From contig NZ_CP172312.1 in NCBI RefSeq assembly GCF_047946665.1, positions 186,001 to 250,000 of the forward strand: a stretch of 64,000 nucleotides of DNA, given 5' to 3'. The stretch comes from Allohahella sp002354735. Its GTDB lineage: Bacteria; Pseudomonadota; Gammaproteobacteria; Pseudomonadales; Oleiphilaceae. Positions 43,941 to 54,266 of this stretch are shown piece by piece (the stretch's first letter is position 1; every line of letters begins with the position of its first letter). Under the pieces are notes generated by a model. The model saw only the letters and a list, made by a program, of their open reading frames with translations. It was not told where the DNA came from and did no database searches. The translations under genes and the position numbers were made by a program.

Positions 43941-44960
43941 ATGCAGGATTTATTATCCCAGGATGAAATCGATGCGCTGCTTCACGGGGTGGACGATGGC
44001 GACATCGATACCGAAGACGATACCACCACCGATGGCATTCGCAGTTATGATCTGACCAGCCAGGATCGAATCGTCCGTGGGCGGATGCCGACGCTCGAAA
44101 TGATCAACGAACGTTTTGCGCGCTACACCCGTATCAGCCTGTTCAATTTTCTCAGGCGCGCTGCTGATGTGTCATCAGGCGGTGTGCAGATCATGAAGTT
44201 CGGCGAGTATGTCCACACGCTCTACGTACCCACCAGTCTCAATCTGGTCAAGATAAGACCCTTGCGTGGTACTTCGCTGTTCATTCTCGATGCCAAGCTC
44301 GTATTCAAGCTGGTCGACAACTTTTTCGGTGGCGACGGCCGACATGCCAAGATCGAGGGCCGCGAATTCACGCCAACTGAAATTCGTATCGTACAGATGG
44401 TGCTGCAACAGGTTTTCATCGATATGAAGGAAGCCTGGAATGCCGTGATGAAGGTCGATTTCGACTACATCGGCTCCGAGGTCAACCCGGCAATGGCCAA
44501 TATCGTGAGCCCGAGCGAAGTCGTCGTGGTCAGTACCTTTCATATCGAGCTCGATGGTGGTGGCGGTACGCTCAATGTGGCGATGCCCTATGCGATGATC
44601 GAACCGCTGCGGGAAGTGCTCGATGCTGGCATGCAGAGCGATATCGATGACGTGGATGATCGCTGGATCAATTCGCTGCAGACGGACATTCTGGATGCGA
44701 AGATCCCGATCAATGCCACCATCGTTAAAAAGAAAATTTCACTTCGGGCCCTGAAGAGCCTGAAGAAGGGCGATGTCATTCCCATAGAACTGGAAGAAGA
44801 CATCACCATACAGGCAAATGGCATCCCCATTTACAAGGCAAGACTCGGACAGATGAACGGCAACCTGGCCTATAAGCTGACCGGACGCGTCAACCGCGAA
44901 TCCAATAATCGTGGCAAGGAGCAAGAGTGGCAGACAAAGACAAGCCCAAAAACGACGTAG
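43941..44960 (+). CDS. fliM: Flagellar motor switch protein FliM
   Basis: 339 residues. The N-terminal CheY-binding peptide is LLSQDEIDALLHG, the usual motif. The middle CheC-like domain holds the family GG motif in SSGGVQIMKFGEYVHTL, and the C-terminal SpoA domain follows (IPINATIVKKKISLRALKSL). It is the switch part that receives CheY-P. The last 34 bases overlap fliN. Confidence 0.96.
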   Translation: MQDLLSQDEIDALLHGVDDGDIDTEDDTTTDGIRSYDLTSQDRIVRGRMPTLEMINERFARYTRISLFNFLRRAADVSSGGVQIMKFGEYVHTLYVPTSLNLVKIRPLRGTSLFILDAKLVFKLVDNFFGGDGRHAKIEGREFTPTEIRIVQMVLQQVFIDMKEAWNAVMKVDFDYIGSEVNPAMANIVSPSEVVVVSTFHIELDGGGGTLNVAMPYAMIEPLREVLDAGMQSDIDDVDDRWINSLQTDILDAKIPINATIVKKKISLRALKSLKKGDVIPIELEEDITIQANGIPIYKARLGQMNGNLAYKLTGRVNRESNNRGKEQEWQTKTSPKTT

Positions 44961-45457
44961 ACGGCGAGAAGGTCGATGATCAGGCGATGGCCGATGAATG
45001 GGCCGCCGCCATGGAGCAGCAATCTGAGGGCGAGGGTAGCGTAGAAGACGAGTGGGCGGCTGCCATGGCCGAGGCTGAGAAGGCTGACGTGGGCAAAGGT
45101 AAATCCAAGGATGGCATCAAGAACAGTGCCGAGCTCGGCAATATTCAGACCGCCTCATTCGAAAGCTTCGAGACCAGTGCACCACCGTCGACCGGCACAC
45201 CGGATCTGGAAGTCATTCTCGATATTCCGGTCACCATCTCGATGGAAGTCGGCAGCACCGAAATTGCCATCCGCAATCTTTTGCAGCTGAACCAGGGTTC
45301 GGTTATCGAGCTCGATCGCCTGGCCGGTGAGCCACTCAACGTGCTGGTCAACGGCACACTCATCGCCCATGGCGAAGTGGTGATGGTGAATGAGAAGTTC
45401 GGCATCCGTCTGACCGACGTTATCAGCCCCTCCGAACGCATCAAGAAGCTGAAATAG
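44927..45457 (+). CDS. fliN: Flagellar motor switch protein FliN
   Basis: 176 residues, longer than E. coli FliN (137). The C-terminal SpoA domain (DIPVTISMEVGSTEIAIRNL, then LVNGTLIAHGEVVMVNEKFG) is canonical and builds the C ring with FliM. The N-terminal extension is acidic and carries the motif DEWAAAM twice (residues 23-29 and 41-47); one copy is usual in Pseudomonas-type FliN. The start is a GTG with AAGGAG 6 bases upstream, inside the end of fliM. Confidence 0.95.
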   Translation: MADKDKPKNDVDGEKVDDQAMADEWAAAMEQQSEGEGSVEDEWAAAMAEAEKADVGKGKSKDGIKNSAELGNIQTASFESFETSAPPSTGTPDLEVILDIPVTISMEVGSTEIAIRNLLQLNQGSVIELDRLAGEPLNVLVNGTLIAHGEVVMVNEKFGIRLTDVISPSERIKKLK

Positions 45458-45463
45458 AGCCGT

Positions 45464-45904
45464 ATGGAAACGCCTGCCTCACAATCACTGGAAATCATCT
45501 TTTCGCTCGCGCTGATCATCGTGCTGATCGTGGCGGTGGGCTGGATGATGCGTCGGTTTTCCGGCGGTCCTGGTATGCAGAATCGGCAGTTGAAGATTGT
45601 CGCGGCGATTTCGCTTGGTTCACGTGAGCGGATCGCGGTGGTGCAGGTGGGGGAGCGTCAAATACTTGTCGGCATTACGGCGCAGCAGATAAATAAGCTG
45701 CTGGAGCTTGAGCAACCCATTGATGTGTCAGTTGAAAATAGTGAGTTTGCCAGGAAATTGCAGAGTTTGCTGAAGAAGCCAACTCAAGAGAAAAGCATTG
45801 CCGATGCGAAGCGCCACGACAACGACACGCAAGCTGCCGACGAGCAGCAGGACGACCCGGAAGCCCTATCAGGCCGCCACCCAGGAAGCTCCAGCAAGAG
45901 CTGA
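45464..45904 (+). CDS. fliO: Flagellar export protein FliO
   Basis: 146 residues: one membrane helix (LEIIFSLALIIVLIVAVGWM), then the conserved cytoplasmic part with RQLKIVAAISLGSRERIAVVQVGERQILVGITAQQI, and a polar tail. FliO helps assemble the FliPQR export gate. The last 101 bases are also read as the start of fliP in another frame. Confidence 0.92.
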   Translation: METPASQSLEIIFSLALIIVLIVAVGWMMRRFSGGPGMQNRQLKIVAAISLGSRERIAVVQVGERQILVGITAQQINKLLELEQPIDVSVENSEFARKLQSLLKKPTQEKSIADAKRHDNDTQAADEQQDDPEALSGRHPGSSSKS

Positions 45905-46673
45905 CCGCTTATGGAACGGTCCCCTGACAATCGTGCTGATCATTCTCGCACTGATTGCCGGTACCTGGAGCTCGGTTGGTCATGCTGCCATCGACGGACT
46001 GCCCGCCGTCAATCTCACTACCAATCCTGACGGTACCCAGAGTTACTCTGTAACCCTGCAAATCCTGCTGGTGATGACGGCGCTGACCTTCATCCCTGCC
46101 TTTGTCATGATGATGACCTCGTTCACCCGCATCATCATCGTATTTTCCATTCTCAGGCAGGCGCTTGGTCTGCAGCAGACACCATCGAACCAGATCATTG
46201 TCGGCCTCACGCTTTTTCTTACCTTCTTCATCATGACGCCCGTTTTCAATGTAGCCAACGAGAAGGCGCTGCAACCATATCTCAACGAAGAACTGAGTAT
46301 TCAGGATGCCTTTGTCGAAGGTGTAAAACCATTCAAGACCTTCATGCTGGCGCAGACCCGGGAGAGTGATCTCGATCTCTTCATCCGCCTGGCACGTGAA
46401 GATCAGACTTTCGATAACCCCGACGACGTGCCGCTGAACATCCTGCTACCGGCCTTCGTGACCAGCGAGCTAAAGACCGCATTCCAGATGGGCTTCATGA
46501 TCTTCATACCTTTCCTCATAATCGACATGGTCGTAGCCAGCGTGCTGATGGCGATGGGTATGATGATGCTCAGCCCGCTCATCATCAGTTTGCCCTTCAA
46601 GATCATGCTCTTTGTGCTGGTCGACGGCTGGGCGCTTATCATGGGCACACTTGCAGCGAGTTACGGCATATGA
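45804..46673 (+). CDS. fliP: Flagellar export gate protein FliP
   Basis: About 289 residues. After an unusual basic N-terminal stretch (1-38) comes a signal-type hydrophobic segment (LTIVLIILALIAGTWSSVGHA), then the FliP core with SFTRIIIVFSILRQALG, TPSNQIIVGLTLFLTFFIM and a C-terminal KIMLFVLVDGW. It forms the core of the export channel with FliQ and FliR. No ATG exists closer to the signal segment, so either the start is here, inside fliO, or a non-ATG codon is used (GTG near 45932 would leave a very short signal). It overlaps fliQ by 4 bases. Confidence 0.9.
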   Translation: MRSATTTTRKLPTSSRTTRKPYQAATQEAPARADRLWNGPLTIVLIILALIAGTWSSVGHAAIDGLPAVNLTTNPDGTQSYSVTLQILLVMTALTFIPAFVMMMTSFTRIIIVFSILRQALGLQQTPSNQIIVGLTLFLTFFIMTPVFNVANEKALQPYLNEELSIQDAFVEGVKPFKTFMLAQTRESDLDLFIRLAREDQTFDNPDDVPLNILLPAFVTSELKTAFQMGFMIFIPFLIIDMVVASVLMAMGMMMLSPLIISLPFKIMLFVLVDGWALIMGTLAASYGI

Positions 46674-46942
46674 TGACACCAGAGGTAGTGCTCGATATCT
46701 ACGGCGAGGCCTTGTGGCTCATCGTCAAGATGGTCACGATCATCGTGGTCCCCAGTCTTGTCGTTGGTTTGATTGTGAGTACCTTCCAGGCCGCGACGCA
46801 GATCAACGAGCAGACGCTCAGCTTCCTGCCGCGTCTGATCATTACGCTGCTGGTCATCATCTGGGCGGGTCCCTCTCTGCTGGGACAGTTGATGGACTAC
46901 TCGACCACCCTGATTACCAGCTTACCGACGCTGATCGGCTAG
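46670..46942 (+). CDS. fliQ: Flagellar export gate protein FliQ
   Basis: 90 residues with two membrane helices; EALWLIVKMVTIIVVPSLVVGL and FQAATQINEQTLSFLPRL are family blocks. It wraps around FliP in the export gate. The start overlaps the fliP stop (ATGA), and fliR starts 1 base after its stop. Confidence 0.96.
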   Translation: MMTPEVVLDIYGEALWLIVKMVTIIVVPSLVVGLIVSTFQAATQINEQTLSFLPRLIITLLVIIWAGPSLLGQLMDYSTTLITSLPTLIG

Positions 46943-46943
46943 C

Positions 46944-47723
46944 ATGTTTACCTTCTCCGAAGCTGAAATCGGGCAGATGATTGGCCAGTATCTCTGGCCG
47001 TTATTCCGTATCGCCAGCTTTCTGATGATCGTGCCGATATTCGGTGCCAACTTTGTCAACGCCCGCGTGCGCCTCAGCCTGGCGCTCGCCATTACAGTAG
47101 CGGTCGTGCCGACCTTGCCCGAGGCTCCGGCGCTTGATCCGACTTCGATGCAGGCCATGCTGCTGGTCATGTACCAGGTCATTATCGGCATGGCGATGGG
47201 CTATGCGGTTACGGTGTTGTTCCAGGTCTTCGTAGTCGCAGGTCAGGTCATGGCCATGCAGATGGGCCTCGGCTTCGCCGCCATGGTCGATCCGGCCAAC
47301 GGCATCACGGTAGCCGCTGTGAGCCAGTTCTACCTGATGATGGTCACGCTGTTGTTTTTGGCGATGAACGGCCACCTCGTACTGTTTGAGGCGCTGGTCC
47401 ACAGCTTTACTGTCATGCCGATTGAAGCAGGCAGCCTGAGTGGCTCAGCCTTCTGGTTGCTCGCCAGCAGGGTAAGCTGGATGTTTTCTGCCGCAATGAT
47501 GATTGCGCTGCCTTCGGTGACGGCTTTGCTGCTGGTGAACCTGTCATTTGGTGTGATGACCAGAGCCGCGCCTCAGATGAATATCTTTTCCATCGGCTTT
47601 CCGATGACGGTGCTGTTCGGCCTCGTTGCCATCTGGGCAACCTTCGGCGAAGTGCTGCCGCAGTTCCAACTGTTGAGCGAACAGACATTCGAATTCATGA
47701 ACGAGTTCATCCAGGCCAAATGA
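46944..47723 (+). CDS. fliR: Flagellar export gate protein FliR
   Basis: 259 residues, about six membrane helices. Typical blocks are FRIASFLMIVPIFGANFVNARVRLSLALA near the start and FSIGFPMTVLFGLVAIW near the end, with MGLGFAAMVDPANG in the middle. It completes the FliPQR export channel. flhB starts 33 bases later. Confidence 0.95.
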   Translation: MFTFSEAEIGQMIGQYLWPLFRIASFLMIVPIFGANFVNARVRLSLALAITVAVVPTLPEAPALDPTSMQAMLLVMYQVIIGMAMGYAVTVLFQVFVVAGQVMAMQMGLGFAAMVDPANGITVAAVSQFYLMMVTLLFLAMNGHLVLFEALVHSFTVMPIEAGSLSGSAFWLLASRVSWMFSAAMMIALPSVTALLLVNLSFGVMTRAAPQMNIFSIGFPMTVLFGLVAIWATFGEVLPQFQLLSEQTFEFMNEFIQAK

Positions 47724-47756
47724 TGAGCGCTGATTTGACGACGAGAGCCTTCGCGC

Positions 47757-48887
47757 ATGTCTGAAAATGACAGCAGTCAGGAAAAAACCGAGGAACCCAC
47801 CCAACGGAAGATAGAGAAGGCCCGGGAGGAGGGTCAGCTTCCGCGTTCCCGCGAATTGGCAACTTTTGCTGTGCTGTTCGCGGGCTGCGGTGGCATCCTC
47901 ATGTTCGGCAGCTTCCTCATTACAACCATGGTGCAGGCTTTCACCGAGTCATTCACGCTCGACCGTGAAATGCTGTTCGACACCAGTGCCATGTTCAGTC
48001 TGCTCGGCCTGCAGGCTGAACGCGCGGCAGTAGCTACGGCGCCGCTTCTCGGCGTGTTATTGATAGCAGCCATCGCAGGTCCAATAGCCCTCGGCGGCTG
48101 GATGTTTTCGGTGAAGGCACTGGCGTTCAAGGGTAGCCGGATCAATCCGATCTCCGGTATCAAGCGCATGTTTTCCATGAAGTCATTGATGGAGCTGGTA
48201 AAGGCGCTTGCCAAGTCGGCCACTATCGGTACCGTGGGCTGGCTGATCATCAGTAACTCGATTGACGCGCTCGTCCTGTTGGGGCGGGAGGATCCTGTTG
48301 CAGGCATGAAGGATGCACTCGAAATCGTCGCCTGGGCCTTCTTCGCGCTTGGCTGCTCCACCATCCTGATTGCGATTGTCGATGTTCCGTTCCAGCTATA
48401 CGACAACAACAAGAATCTCAAGATGACCATGCAGGAGGTCAAGGACGAGTATAAGGACACTGAGGGTAAGCCCGAGGTAAAGCGCCGCATTCGCGAAGCG
48501 CAAATGGAAGCTGCCAGCAGACGCATGATGCAGGACGTGCCGAAGGCCGACGTTATCATTACCAACCCAACGCACTTTGCGGTGGCCTTGAAATACGATA
48601 GTAATGGCGACAACGCGCCAATACTGCTGGCCAAAGGCGGAGATTTTGCGGCGGCTCGAATTCGAGAGATAGCTGCACAGCACAAGATAGAAATTGTCTC
48701 GAGCCCCCCACTGGCGCGTTCCATCTACTATCATACCGAGGTGGGCAAGGAGATACCCAGCGGTCTCTACCTCGCAGTTGCCCAAGTGCTGGCTTATGTA
48801 TTCCAGTTGCGCGAATTCAGAAAGGGTCGCGGTGACAAACCCTGGAAAGTTCGTGACTTCAAGATACCGAAGGATCTGCAAAAGTAG
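47757..48887 (+). CDS. flhB: Flagellar export switch protein FlhB
   Basis: 376 residues: four membrane helices then a cytoplasmic domain with the autocleavage motif NPTH at residues 270-273 (TNPTHFAVALKY). Cleavage lets FliK switch export from hook to filament subunits. It starts with SENDSSQEKTEEPTQRKIEKAREEGQ, the standard N-terminus. It is the last flagellar gene in this cluster: flhA, flhF, fleN and fliA, which often follow, are not here. Confidence 0.97.
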   Translation: MSENDSSQEKTEEPTQRKIEKAREEGQLPRSRELATFAVLFAGCGGILMFGSFLITTMVQAFTESFTLDREMLFDTSAMFSLLGLQAERAAVATAPLLGVLLIAAIAGPIALGGWMFSVKALAFKGSRINPISGIKRMFSMKSLMELVKALAKSATIGTVGWLIISNSIDALVLLGREDPVAGMKDALEIVAWAFFALGCSTILIAIVDVPFQLYDNNKNLKMTMQEVKDEYKDTEGKPEVKRRIREAQMEAASRRMMQDVPKADVIITNPTHFAVALKYDSNGDNAPILLAKGGDFAAARIREIAAQHKIEIVSSPPLARSIYYHTEVGKEIPSGLYLAVAQVLAYVFQLREFRKGRGDKPWKVRDFKIPKDLQK

Positions 48888-49000
48888 ATGCGGCTGCAGG
48901 CCTGCACGTTCATGCGTGAGCCTTTGTTAATTATCAGTTAGACTGGGTCTATCGTGTTGATAAGCAGCGCGAACTCAGCAGCCAGTCCCTGGAGCCCAGC

Positions 49001-50722
49001 ATGCGAGTAGCCCGATTTCCAACCAAGCTTGCCTTACGCGCAGCCATCGTTGCCGCTATGGGCCTTGGAATCGTGGCCTGCGGTGGCGGTAGTGACATTC
49101 AGGGCTCTGGAAGCATCGGCAACCGTGATGGGGCCGAGATCTATAGAGCTTATGCTTGTGACGCGGAACGCTACGCCTCAGTACGTGACCTACGGATGTA
49201 CCAGGTTGTTCTTGAGGCTTTCGTTGATGGCGATACGACCGCCAATTACAACACTGGTTTGGGCAGCAGTGACCATCGGGGTGATCTACAGGGCGTAATC
49301 GATTCGCTGGACTACATCGAGTCGCTAGGCGTCAACGCGATTTCGCTCTCGCCAGTCTTCGAGTCAGTTGCCATGCCCGGTCAGAGCTTTTTCGTCGATC
49401 GTCGCGATGCGACTGGCTATTTCGCCAGCAACTATTTCAATGTCGACCCGAACTTCGGTTCGCCCGATCAGCTGCGTCAGCTCGTCGATGCTGCGCACGA
49501 GCGCGGTATTTATATTTTCCTCGACGGCGCGTTCGGCCACTTCAAGAATAATGCGGCAGCTTATCCGAGCCCGGGGGGACTGAGTGTGTCCACAACCGGT
49601 GCGGTCGAAGGCGAATTCAGCCGCAGGGCGGTTTACCCGCAGGATCTCGAATTCTTCCAGGCGGTTGCCAGCTACTGGATTACAGAGTTCGGCATCGATG
49701 GCTGGCGCCTGGACAGAGCTGATCAGATTCCCGTTGGGGCACTCGGCGAGATTCGCCGGGCTGTCGAAGTCGCCGCCGACCGCACCGATTACGAATTTGC
49801 AGGTACGCCGGCCAAGTCTCTTGGCTTTGTCGTCGGGGACGTCTATGAAGCCAATCGAGCATCGCTGAGCGCGGCCTTGTACGGTGATGCTGATCAGCCT
49901 GGTCTGTGCTCAGCCTTTGATATCCCGCTGCGTAATGCGCTGGTGCAAAGTTTTGCGATCGATGAGTCCGGGCTGGGCGCACCCAACGCAGAGAACCTGC
50001 GGATTGGCTTCGGCATTGAAGAGGGTAGCTTTCAGTACCCGGACTTCGCTGTGCCCACTAATTTCCTCACCAACCACGAACGCGTTCGACTGGGGGACCT
50101 GCTACAACGCGGTAACCTCTCCGAGCCGGTAGACGCGGAATACTGGCAGCGAATCGGGGCTGCATTCGAAACGCAGGCTGCCTACAGTGGCCCCAGCAGC
50201 CTGTACTACAACGAGGAGTTAGGCGCTGAACTCGACGGTTTTGACACGCGTGTGGATTGCGGGCTCGACGGCGGTATCGGTCTCAACGAAGGCACCTGTG
50301 ATGACTTCGTCAGCCGGACACAGGCTCGTGTAGACGGGGTGAATATCGATTTGTCCGATTCTCAATACGCTGAAGCGCTCGCATTGAAGGGGGCCGTCGG
50401 GGAGTTGAACATTCTTCGAAGTCAGGAGCCGGCTCTCTATCGGGGAACGGCTACAGCGCTGACCGTTGATGACACCACTTTATCAGGTGGCCGGGTGTTT
50501 GCAGTGTTGAAGAGCGACGGTTCAGACAGGATTGCCTATCTGGTAAACCTGTCCGGCTCGGTCAAGAACGTAAGTTTTTCTGCTGGTGCACTGCTGACAT
50601 CCACCCCGGCAACACAGCTGTTAGACCTGCAGAGCGGTCGTGAAGAGCCTGCCTCCAATGGCAACTTCAGCGTCGCACTTGACCCCTATGAAGGGCGCTT
50701 CCTGAAGGCCGTCGCGCCGTAA
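49001..50722 (+). CDS. GH13-like (alpha-amylase family) lipoprotein with altered active site
   Basis: 573-residue lipoprotein: signal peptide with lipobox IVAC, Cys27. The rest is an alpha-amylase-type barrel: MYQVVLEAFVDGD, SLDYIESLGVNAISLSPVF, YFNVDPNFGSPDQLRQLV, and the nucleophile block GIDGWRLDRADQ with Asp238. Region I reads FLDGAFGH instead of D-x-x-x-N-H, region III GDVYEAN (Asp280 where the acid/base Glu is expected) and region IV TNHERVR (Glu360 for the usual Asp). A C-terminal beta domain follows (LSGGRVFAVLKSDG). It may process alpha-glucans at the cell envelope or be a catalytically changed relative. It stands alone between flhB and the convergent chrA. Confidence 0.82.
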   Translation: MRVARFPTKLALRAAIVAAMGLGIVACGGGSDIQGSGSIGNRDGAEIYRAYACDAERYASVRDLRMYQVVLEAFVDGDTTANYNTGLGSSDHRGDLQGVIDSLDYIESLGVNAISLSPVFESVAMPGQSFFVDRRDATGYFASNYFNVDPNFGSPDQLRQLVDAAHERGIYIFLDGAFGHFKNNAAAYPSPGGLSVSTTGAVEGEFSRRAVYPQDLEFFQAVASYWITEFGIDGWRLDRADQIPVGALGEIRRAVEVAADRTDYEFAGTPAKSLGFVVGDVYEANRASLSAALYGDADQPGLCSAFDIPLRNALVQSFAIDESGLGAPNAENLRIGFGIEEGSFQYPDFAVPTNFLTNHERVRLGDLLQRGNLSEPVDAEYWQRIGAAFETQAAYSGPSSLYYNEELGAELDGFDTRVDCGLDGGIGLNEGTCDDFVSRTQARVDGVNIDLSDSQYAEALALKGAVGELNILRSQEPALYRGTATALTVDDTTLSGGRVFAVLKSDGSDRIAYLVNLSGSVKNVSFSAGALLTSTPATQLLDLQSGREEPASNGNFSVALDPYEGRFLKAVAP

Positions 50723-50761
50723 CAGCGTGGCGGCTTCCAATAGATCTCCTGTCGCGAAATT

Positions 50762-52117
<1,356 letters not shown>

Positions 52118-52304
52118 TGTGTACGTCCTGCTGATTGATGGGGCCAAATGCGCCATCGTGGAAGAACGCAGTATCCTGTGCGGATGCGACGGGAACAAGT
52201 CGGCAATTGGCTTACTCCATACAGGTGTGCAAGCATCATCCTTCACGCACTCGATGGCGTTGCGCACGGGCTCTCCCTTCCGGTAGCAGCAAGCCGAGTG
52301 GTCG

Positions 52305-53447
52305 CTATAGAGGCGCTCCGGGCGGATTTCTCTGCTGTCCGGTTTGAGCTTCGGGGATTGTAGGGGGCGGAACCGCAGCTATGCCATTCCATCCAGAAGA
52401 GAGCATCCGTACGACAACTTTGCGCTGCTCTGCAGCCGACGCACTGTCAGGCGAGGCATCTCCATACGCGGCAGTTAGCAGACATTCCTCGGGGACCCCG
52501 GCTGCCAGCAAGGCGGCTTGCACACTAGCCAGGCGGCGTTCAGATAAAGCACGATTGGCTGCTCGGGAGCCGGTTGAGTCGCTATGCCCCTCGAGAAGGA
52601 TCGGCCGATTTCTACTGCAAGATCGCAGCGACTCTATTTGCTCCGCTAAGGCATGCGTCCGACTTGTCGGAAAGCGGTCTTCTCCATGCTTGAAATAGAC
52701 TGAAAATGGTTTAGAGGCAAAGGCCAAAGGATCCAGATTGCCGTTCTCCTGAATTTGATACTGATTGACATTGGGCTTGTGGTGGCTCACAGCCAGCCGA
52801 ACGCAACAACCTAGGCGTGTGGCGTATATCTCGAATATATCTGATACGAATTGCTGCTCGCCGGTGCTGGACGCTGAAATCGCTAAACGATGATAAGCCT
52901 GCTGCTCATTCGAGCCTGATCCATATAATTTGAATCGCTCACTCCAGCGCTGGGTATCACCGCATGCAGCGTCGGAACATGACGCCGTGACAGTCGCGCC
53001 ACGCGCCGTAATTTCAGAAAGCGCACCAGCAAGCACTTCATGAATACCCGTCTCTTCAGCCGCATCGAACAAAACGGTTACGCTGTCGAAAAGCCGCGCC
53101 TCAGAGTCACTTTGCCGCTCACTTGTTGCAACTTCATTCGAGGCCACATCCTGAATTGGTGGTTCTACAAACGGTGCCATAGGAAAGGTGAGTGGCGAAG
53201 CGACCTTGCGCGACTGTTCAAAGATGGTCAGGCCAGCGGCTTTCGACGAATTGCTATCCAACCTGAGCTGTGGCGAGAGCAGGTCGTAAAAGAATGGTGT
53301 GGTTGAGCCTGCCCCCTCCGCAGCACCAGCTGCACCAATGAGCAGAGCGATTAGTGCCTGCGACCATCGGATGCCCACTGGTGCGCTTGTGCTGGATCTA
53401 CGGGTAATACCGGAAGCGCTCGCGGTACTGAAATCGAACTTGAACAT
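52305..53447 (-). CDS. OmpA-domain protein at the end of the Tad operon
   Basis: 380 residues. An N-terminal hydrophobic segment (WSQALIALLIGAAGAAEGA) could be a signal peptide. The middle part has four Cys and no recognised domain. The C-terminal OmpA-like domain (about 250-350) shows FSVYFKHGEDRF, LLEGHSDSTGSRAANRALSERRLASVQAAL, with the Asp and Arg that bind peptidoglycan diaminopimelate. Following the TadE-like gene by 33 bases, it probably anchors the pilus machine to the cell wall, as OmpA-type proteins do in other Tad loci; that role is inferred. Confidence 0.8.
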   Translation of the reverse strand: MFKFDFSTASASGITRRSSTSAPVGIRWSQALIALLIGAAGAAEGAGSTTPFFYDLLSPQLRLDSNSSKAAGLTIFEQSRKVASPLTFPMAPFVEPPIQDVASNEVATSERQSDSEARLFDSVTVLFDAAEETGIHEVLAGALSEITARGATVTASCSDAACGDTQRWSERFKLYGSGSNEQQAYHRLAISASSTGEQQFVSDIFEIYATRLGCCVRLAVSHHKPNVNQYQIQENGNLDPLAFASKPFSVYFKHGEDRFPTSRTHALAEQIESLRSCSRNRPILLEGHSDSTGSRAANRALSERRLASVQAALLAAGVPEECLLTAAYGDASPDSASAAEQRKVVVRMLSSGWNGIAAVPPPTIPEAQTGQQRNPPGAPL

Positions 53448-53480
53448 CAGGAACTCCTTTTCAACTGATGGTGATGGAAA

Positions 53481-54266
53481 CTATTGGTCGAGGAATCGAC
53501 CCATTACTGGCGTCTGCATGTGCACAATCGCATCAGCGGTCAATACAACGAAGCGCCGCTGGAAGGGCGCAGCGGGATTCATTGTGCCGCCGCCGTTAGT
53601 GCAAGCCGTAAGGAAAACCCGCCGCTCCGCCCCAAAGAACGAATCTGGGATGAGACGCTGAGCAAGCTCGATGGCGCGGTCCAGCACCGGCGTTACAAGC
53701 TCATGGCAATATCTGAGCTTGATCTTGAGCAGATTTGCATCCTGAATACTGACGTGTCGGCCATCGATAACTTTTGTGGCACTCGTCCTGAAGCGGAGGT
53801 TGTCATTGGGAATAACCGTATTCAACTTCATCGGTTTCAGGCTTTTATCGCCGCAATCACCAATCTGCCCAGCACTGAGCATGAGATCCTGTTTAAACGC
53901 ATCGAAGATCTTTAGCGTCGGGCTGATAATATCAAGCTGGGTGGCGATATTGATTCTGTTCACCAGGTCGGGCGTAAGCGCGTTGACGCTGAGCTGCAGC
54001 GGGGACCGATCTGCATCCATGAATAACGGTACCATCGACAGTATAATTTGCCGGTCCATCGCAGGCTTGCATGCATTGGTGATGCTGCCAGTCCGGGCCA
54101 CAGCCATCGCTGCATGATTAAGTGTCGACTTGGCTCGATACGCGTAGCTGAACTCAATAATGCCTAGTATGAAGACTAACAACACAGGCAGAACGAATAG
54201 CGTTTCCACCATTGAGACGCCGTGTTGAAAATGTCTGCTTAAAGCTGGTCGAATGGAAGCCTTCAC
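53481..54266 (-). CDS. TadE-like pseudopilin
   Basis: 261 residues. The N-terminus has a basic leader and a prepilin-like site: Gly16 followed by VSMVE, so the Glu is at +5 of the mature protein, then a hydrophobic helix (TLFVLPVLLVFILGIIEFSYAYRAK). This is the TadE/TadF pattern; the rest (KSTLNHAAMAVARTGSI, several Cys) is extracytoplasmic. TadE and TadF are minor pilins needed for Flp pilus assembly. It overlaps the TPR gene by 4 bases. It is longer than classical TadE (about 190 residues). Confidence 0.85.
   Translation of the reverse strand: MKASIRPALSRHFQHGVSMVETLFVLPVLLVFILGIIEFSYAYRAKSTLNHAAMAVARTGSITNACKPAMDRQIILSMVPLFMDADRSPLQLSVNALTPDLVNRINIATQLDIISPTLKIFDAFKQDLMLSAGQIGDCGDKSLKPMKLNTVIPNDNLRFRTSATKVIDGRHVSIQDANLLKIKLRYCHELVTPVLDRAIELAQRLIPDSFFGAERRVFLTACTNGGGTMNPAAPFQRRFVVLTADAIVHMQTPVMGRFLDQ

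Noticed and set aside
52118..52267. 50-codon extension upstream of ChrA
   Set aside because: It has no match to the ChrA family, whose conserved sequence starts after MSSPPLPV.
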